Positions 59,655 to 64,000 of a stretch of 64,000 nucleotides of DNA are shown here, one piece after another (the stretch's first letter is position 1; each line of letters starts with the position of its first letter). Source of the stretch: Haematococcus lacustris (taxonomy: Eukaryota; Chlorophyta; Chlorophyceae; Chlamydomonadales; Haematococcaceae); contig JASKMD010000024.1 of assembly GCA_030144725.1 (NCBI GenBank), forward strand, positions 3,153,076-3,217,075. The letters are read 5' to 3'. A program made the position numbers and the translations under genes. The notes under the pieces are model-generated. The model saw only the letters and a list, made by a program, of their open reading frames with translations. It had not been told where the DNA came from and searched no databases.

Positions 59655-60433
59655 TCAATCAATCACAATTGGGCACTCTTTGCTCCCTGCTCCCTTCTTG
59701 GCTGCTCCCTTCTTGGCAGCTCCCTTCTTGGCAGCTCCCTTCTTGGCTGCCAGGGCTGTCTCGGCTGCCAGGGCTGCCTGGGCTGCCAGGGCTGTCGTCG
59801 CCAACTCGGTATTCTGTCGGCTCTCGTCCTTCATGTTGTGCACGTGGCACAGCACACTGCAGCGCTGGTTGATGTCGCAGTACGAGCGGATTCCCGACTT
59901 GAGTCTGTTCACGGTCCCAATGCCGCCGCAGCGCTTCAGGGGCCCATCCGGGTTCTCCAGGTCGGGCACCAGCTCCTCGCATGTTGCCTGTGGCCCGTTA
60001 GGGCCCTCCGGGAACATCAGAGCAGTGAACCTGCAGACCGAAAGCGCAACCGCAATTTAGCGCCGCTGCACTGCGCTATACTGCGCTACACTGCACTGCA
60101 CCGACACTTACGCTTCGAGCAGCAGCCACTTGCCCGGACCGGACCGGACCTCCACTTTGCTTTGCGCTTGTGCTGTTCCCACGCCTGTTGGGCCAAGGTC
60201 TTCTTCGCATTTGCCCTTTCATTCCTGGCCCTTCGCTTGAAGAAGCACTGTGGGCACTGTGTCTTCCCGGGAGTTACGGCGCGCTTGCAGTATGCTACCG
60301 CGCAGCAACCCTCTGTCTTTCCCAGGCGATCCTTTAATATTGAGCGCGCTGATACCTCGATGCACTGGTGGCAGTGAGCACGCCCCTCAGCCGCTTCGCG
60401 CGAGCAACGCGGTTTATTGCACCACTTAACCAT
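59655..60433 (-). CDS. Cys-rich protein with C-terminal Lys/Ala repeats (unrecognised)
   Basis: The minus strand shows an open exon from 60433, MVKWCNKPRCSREAAEGRAH, with paired motifs WCNKPRC...HCHQC and YCKRAVTPGKTQCPQC, likely zinc-binding. Next is a basic stretch, and then SGPGKWLLLEA in an adjacent frame up to a donor GTAAGT near 60112. Exon 2, from about 60034 after acceptor GGTCTGCAG, reads FTALMFPEGPNGPQATCEEL, RCGGIGTVNRLKSGIRSYCD, INQRCSVLCHVHNM and four AAKKGAAKKG-type repeats, ending ECPIVID. The first exon shows a frame conflict (frameshift or unseen small intron). The basic repeats resemble histone-H1-like tails and could bind nucleic acid. Family unknown; a transposon origin is possible. 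Confidence 0.5.
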
Positions 60434-61307
60434 AGTCCTGGCTAGTCATAGTCTTGTCTTGGTTTGCGGGTATAGCTCAATCGCCCTTCAGTTACATTCA
60501 CTTGACAGCGGTCACATTAACCACGTTCGCGGACTGTGGGCAACCTCGCTCAGCTCCAACTCAACTGTACATCTTCCACAGCAGGGTAGCGTGTTGCCCA
60601 CTGGGCCGGTGAGGCAGGTGCTGGGCCAGGTGCGGCAATGAGGCTTGGCGTCCCACACCTTGTTGTATTCAAGGCGTGACACCTGACATCATCTCATCCC
60701 ATCTCATCCCATCCCATCCCATCACTTGCCATGGCAGCAGTGGCTGCAATGGTAGGGGAGCCAGGCTTGGCGGAAGATGGCAGTGTGACTAGGGGTCAAG
60801 CCTAGGAAGACATGGGGGGAGTAGGCTGCCATGTGCTATGGTTGTTGCTGCTTGCAAGGTCCGGGGAGGCGGCTTGCATGTGACATGCTGCTGTAGCTGC
60901 CAATTGGTCCGGCTCCTCCTGCCGCCCACCTTGCCCCCACGTATCTCTTGGTACAGCAAGCACGCAGGGGCAGCAGCACAAAGGCAGGCACAGGCATGAG
61001 GGGTATGGCATCAGGGCAGGGGGCAAGGAAGGTAAGAGGGCTTGAGGGCAGTGGTGGGGTCTAGGGGTGAGGGGCAACCTCTACACCCCTACAGCTGCTC
61101 CCGCCCCAACCCTTCCCTTGCAGATGCCACTTGCCTGCGGTCAACAACCAGACCCGGCCCTGCCTGCATTGCCATCTTCACGCCCTGACGCACGTAGCTA
61201 ACCACAACGCCTGGATTTCTTTGCAGCCGCAGTTTTGGCGAAAGTGCGTCTGCAACTCGAGCATGTGCCCGCGTTGGCATGAACAACATTGCCCTTGACA
61301 AGTTTTA
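60434..61307. other. spacer before Fanzor element copy 4
   Basis: No gene. A short CATCCCATCTCATC simple repeat lies at 60690-60725. Part of 61100-61290 may be an exon-like remnant, but nothing is recognisable. Confidence 0.35.
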
Positions 61308-61560
61308 AGCCCTACAGCCCTCATGCCACACCAAAGTAAAGCATGAGTTGTAATCAAACACAGGTTGCGAGATCTCTGTTGTAAAGGCTATTGACAGTGT
61401 GCCTAATGCCCACTTCAGCTCAGCCTTCTGGTGTGTGTGCCTCCAGGTCTACTACTAGCAAGAGCTCTACCCTACTCTATAGCTCTTACTCACACACATC
61501 CCCTTTGTGAGGGGTTTGGTATCTTGTTTTCTTGGGTTGTATAGCTGTAGCTGGCTATCG
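61308..61560 (-). ncRNA. conserved 3' non-coding block of Fanzor element 4 (candidate guide RNA region)
   Basis: Third copy of the block. The CCCCT/AGGGG hairpin at about 61500-61516 and the CACACCAGAAGGCTGAGC segment are kept, while the spacer between them is longer and unrelated. Retention in a copy that lost its nuclease fits a cis-acting or guide function. Confidence 0.4.
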
Positions 61561-61569
61561 CTTGGGGCT

Positions 61570-62993
61570 GGCGAGCTTTTGGCGGCGAAGGTCGGGCAGC
61601 AATGCGTCCCATCGGTTGGCCACCTGCGGCCACCATGAAGACAACCAGGGCACCTCATCAGCCTGTGTAGGACTGACTGGCACCTGACTGCAAGGATCAC
61701 TCACATGGCTGTCTTTGAGCCCTTCAATGTACTTGCCCGGCTCCGCTGGGTCAGGTAGGGCACCGTTCCTAAACTTCGTCATGGAGGTGACCCCTGCCTC
61801 CGTCAGCACCCCCAACATGCCGGCGTCACGCATCATGCCGTAGAGGTCCCGTGTGTCAATGAAGACATGCCGAACACGGCACTTGCTGGAGGGGGTGATG
61901 GCATAGGGTGTGGGGGGGCGGGGGGGCCTAGGCAGCAGCCCGGGGTTTGTGAGCTCAGCCTGCTGCCAGGGCACCATATCCAGCTGCCAGGCTGCCATGG
62001 CTGCCTCCATCTCTCTGGTGGTGTGCACCGCATGGCGCAGCAGCCGGCCCCGGTTGGCTGGATTCTCCACCCAGTCATGATCCACCAGCTCCCCCTCCTC
62101 TAGCCCCAGCAGGCCCCGCTGCAATGCCACCTCAGCCTCCATGGCTGCAGACTGCACCACCCCACCCTCCTCCAGCAGCCAGCTGACGTCCAGCCCGCAC
62201 ACCATGCGGCGCACTCCCGCTTTGACCAGGCTGGCAGGTGCCCACCAGCCAGCCCCCAGAATCCAAATCTGCGCCGGTGTTCCTCAGTGCCCACCAGGAC
62301 CTTAGCCCCAGCCAGGGACACTGACTTCTTGAGCCTGCCAGCGAAGAGCAGCGTGAGCATGTTGCTGAAAGCTGTCTCCAGCTGCTTGCCGACGTGGTCC
62401 ACCATGTTGGAGTCTAATAGGTAGCGTGGGATTGCTGCGAGGCGGGCGCGAAGGTCAGGGTGCGCGGCCAGCACGGCAGCCACTGCCGCGTTTGGCTGAG
62501 TGTTCGCGCCGTTTCCGGGCAGGCCGCGGCACAGCTGCAGGAACAGGTTCCTGCAGCTCAGGTCCGGGATGGCTGCCTGGGAGACTAGGATGTCTGTGTA
62601 CACGGGCTGGCCGTGCAGGCCGAGCGGGTCGGCTATGTAGATGGTAAACAAACCGCGCACGAGTAAGCCCAACAGCAGGCTGGCGAGCACCGCCCGCTCG
62701 CTGCAGGCCTCCACTCGTGGCTGCACAGCGTCGGCCAGGAAGGCATCCCAAAGCTCTTGCGGGAGGTGGTCGATGAGGTGGGCTAGCTTACACTTCCTGC
62801 CGTGGTATGTGTTGTGACTATCGCGGGCAGCGCGGGCCTCTCCGGAAGCCTTTCTATTGCGCTCCGCTTCGGTTAGGTCTGGCTGTAGTGCCTCGTCGCG
62901 GTCCAAAATGTCATCGTCTGGGTCCTCCGGCACTGGCTTAGGCACGGTTCGTCGTTTTCTTAGCCATAGAAAACAAGAACGTGAAGCCATCAC
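61570..62993 (-). pseudogene. lineage-A Fanzor N-terminal region (RuvC-less)
   Basis: The minus-strand frame starts at 62993 (MMASRSCFLWLRKRRTVPKP) with an acidic PEDPDDDILDRDEA stretch and a helical region (LIDHLPQELWDAFLADAVQP, LLLGLLVRGLFTIYIADPLG, LPGNGANTQPNAAVAAVLAA). Next come YLLDSNMVDHVGKQLETAFS and LLFAGRLKKSVSLAGAKVLV. A frame change near 62220 leads into MVCGLDVSWLLEEGG, NRGRLLRHAVHTTREMEAAM, VRHVFIDTRDLYGMM and MTKFRNGALPDPAEPGKY. It ends in VANRWDALLPDLRRQKLASP just before where RuvC-I would follow. It supplies the residues missing from copy 1. It has no nuclease active site. Confidence 0.7.
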
Positions 62994-63099
62994 AAATACT
63001 AGGAACTGTTAGTTTTGTTTGTTTTTTATGGGCTCTATTTTTATGGGCTATACCAGTCAAGGATACGATTGCCTTGACAGCACTCCGACATCTGCCGCG

Positions 63100-63372
63100 A
63101 TGTTGAGCCATATGCTGGGATGCGTTGCGCATGTCCCATTCGCGCACCCGGTGCTAGGGCTTCGCCGTCTGTCGGCGTCCGCCACGGATCAGATGATTGA
63201 CTACGCTCTGCTGCAGATGAAGGTCGGTGAAGTGCATGCAGGTTCATCAGGAAAGGGGTGCCCTGGTGCTCTGACGCAACCGCCTCATACCCTGGCCTTC
63301 GCTGCCAGGGCAAGCACGATCAGGCCGTGGATGTGCTGCGATCAGGCTTGTCCATGTACCCCAATGAAACAG
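63100..63372 (+). CDS. TPR-type protein, first two exons (runs on beyond window or unresolved)
   Basis: Exon 63100-63222 starts MLSHMLGCVAHVPFAHPVLG followed by LRRLSASATDQMIDYALLQM, Arg/Ser/Ala-containing and compatible with a mitochondrial or plastid presequence. Exon 63309-63372 continues in phase with GKHDQAVDVLRSGLSMYPNE. Together MIDYALLQMKGKHDQAVDVL forms a tetratricopeptide-like helix pair. Later exons were not resolved in 63373-64000. Function unknown; TPRs mediate protein binding. Confidence 0.45.
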
Positions 63373-64000
63373 GTGTTGATTGTGCCAGGTAGGCCTGGCA
63401 GGACTCTCATGACAGTACATGCAAGCTCTTGACACTTAATGCAAACTCATGACAATTCATGCAAGCACATCACCAGGGCACACAGGTGCTGAACCAGAGG
63501 AGCATGCAAGAAGCCTTACATGACTCACACCATTTTGAGCCATCAGCTGCTTGGCCACCCTCCTCTCCTAAAAAGACCGGTCGCTAACTGTGAGATGATG
63601 ATGGTTCCTCTACTTACAGTACATCCTCGCCCTTGTGACCTCCCTTCTCGGCAATGGGCAGCTATTCAGATGCAGCTTGTGCCTACATGGGTTACACTCT
63701 AGGCCTCACTGCCTGAGGGCTGTTGAGGAATGATGGAGGTGTGACCAAGTACAGGACGGTTCCTTGGTGGTGCATCAGCCCCATCAGCTCAGGGGTTTCA
63801 TGACCCTCGCAGACTCTTGAGCAGAGGGTCAGGGGTCAGCCTTTCATACCCCATGCATAGGGCCAGGGGTCAGCCTTTTGCACCCCACGCCACAGGGGTG
63901 GTGCCTAATGGCACGGCTGGGGGAAGCCCTGAGCCATACATCTAGGTCTGCAAGGGATAGGCATGAGGAGCAGCAACCAGTGTACAGCGCGGGGTTGGGG
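63373..64000. other. unresolved end of window
   Basis: Probably intronic or 3' sequence of the TPR gene. A duplicated GGGTCAGCCTTT motif occurs at 63833-63878, and ACTCATGACA-type repeats at 63400-63460. No exon can be called with confidence. Confidence 0.3.

Larger units (their letters stand above)
61308..62993 (-). mobile_element. Fanzor element copy 4: intact N-terminus, RuvC domain deleted
   Basis: The 5' part is the best-preserved N-terminal region in the window. The 3' part is the conserved non-coding block. They are joined at about 61559-61561, where CTGGCTATCG from the 3' block meets CTTGGGGCTGGCGAGC from the coding region. In copy 1 these points lie near 8766 and 10153, so about 1.4 kb, carrying the whole RuvC nuclease, has been removed. 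The result is a non-autonomous derivative that keeps both ends. Confidence 0.75.

Overview
The window is nuclear DNA of a GC-rich, intron-dense eukaryote. It is most likely a chlamydomonadalean green alga; I lean to Haematococcus or a close relative, but this is an impression from coding style and repeat content, not a proof. Genes are split into many short exons with GT-AG introns. Introns and spacers are full of CATG/TGC-rich sequence, microsatellites and transposon fragments, and there is no operon structure, ribosome-binding site or prokaryotic signal. Two runs of exactly 500 N (15712-16211 and 49679-50178) are scaffold gaps of unknown true size.

Host genes I could reconstruct exon by exon: a HAD-superfamily phosphatase (minus, 1143-3613); an ankyrin-repeat protein (plus, 4255-7405); the glutamine amidotransferase subunit of anthranilate synthase (plus, 18753-20646); the small GTPase ARL8 (minus, 24945-29127) head to head with the proteasome lid subunit RPN12 (plus, 29316-32796); a secreted/type I membrane protein of the plant DUF7794 type (plus, 34732-36371); a plastid 3-ketoacyl-ACP synthase of KAS I type (plus, 42529-48928 plus an uncertain transit-peptide exon); RMI1 of the BLM-TOP3-RMI dissolvasome with a huge low-complexity insertion (plus, 53302-59005); a Cys-rich protein with Lys/Ala repeats (minus, 59655-60433); and the 5' part of a TPR protein (plus, 63100 onward). 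Several further exons have no recognisable product.

The accessory content is the most interesting part. At least six fragments belong to Fanzor-type (eukaryotic TnpB-like) RuvC nuclease elements: 820-1140, 8535-11226, 16212-16445, 33108-34190, 50179-50955 and 61308-62993. They fall into two lineages. Three copies of the first lineage keep a roughly 230-base non-coding block just downstream of the ORF, where the guide (omega) RNA of such elements normally lies. Two copies of its 5' end run directly into kilobase-long (GGGGC)n arrays (11227-13437 and 16446-18293).

From 37182 to 41794 there is a nested transposon stack. A hAT-like element with an 8-bp target duplication contains a non-autonomous Ty1/copia retrotransposon with identical 114-bp LTRs, a 5-bp target duplication and a primer-binding site matching the anticodon arm of initiator tRNA-Met. 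A second, unrelated hAT-like MITE carrying a CAGCC array lies at 21264-22279. The metabolic and housekeeping genes do not form a pathway cluster; what ties the region together is heavy, repeated colonisation by mobile elements inside introns and spacers.
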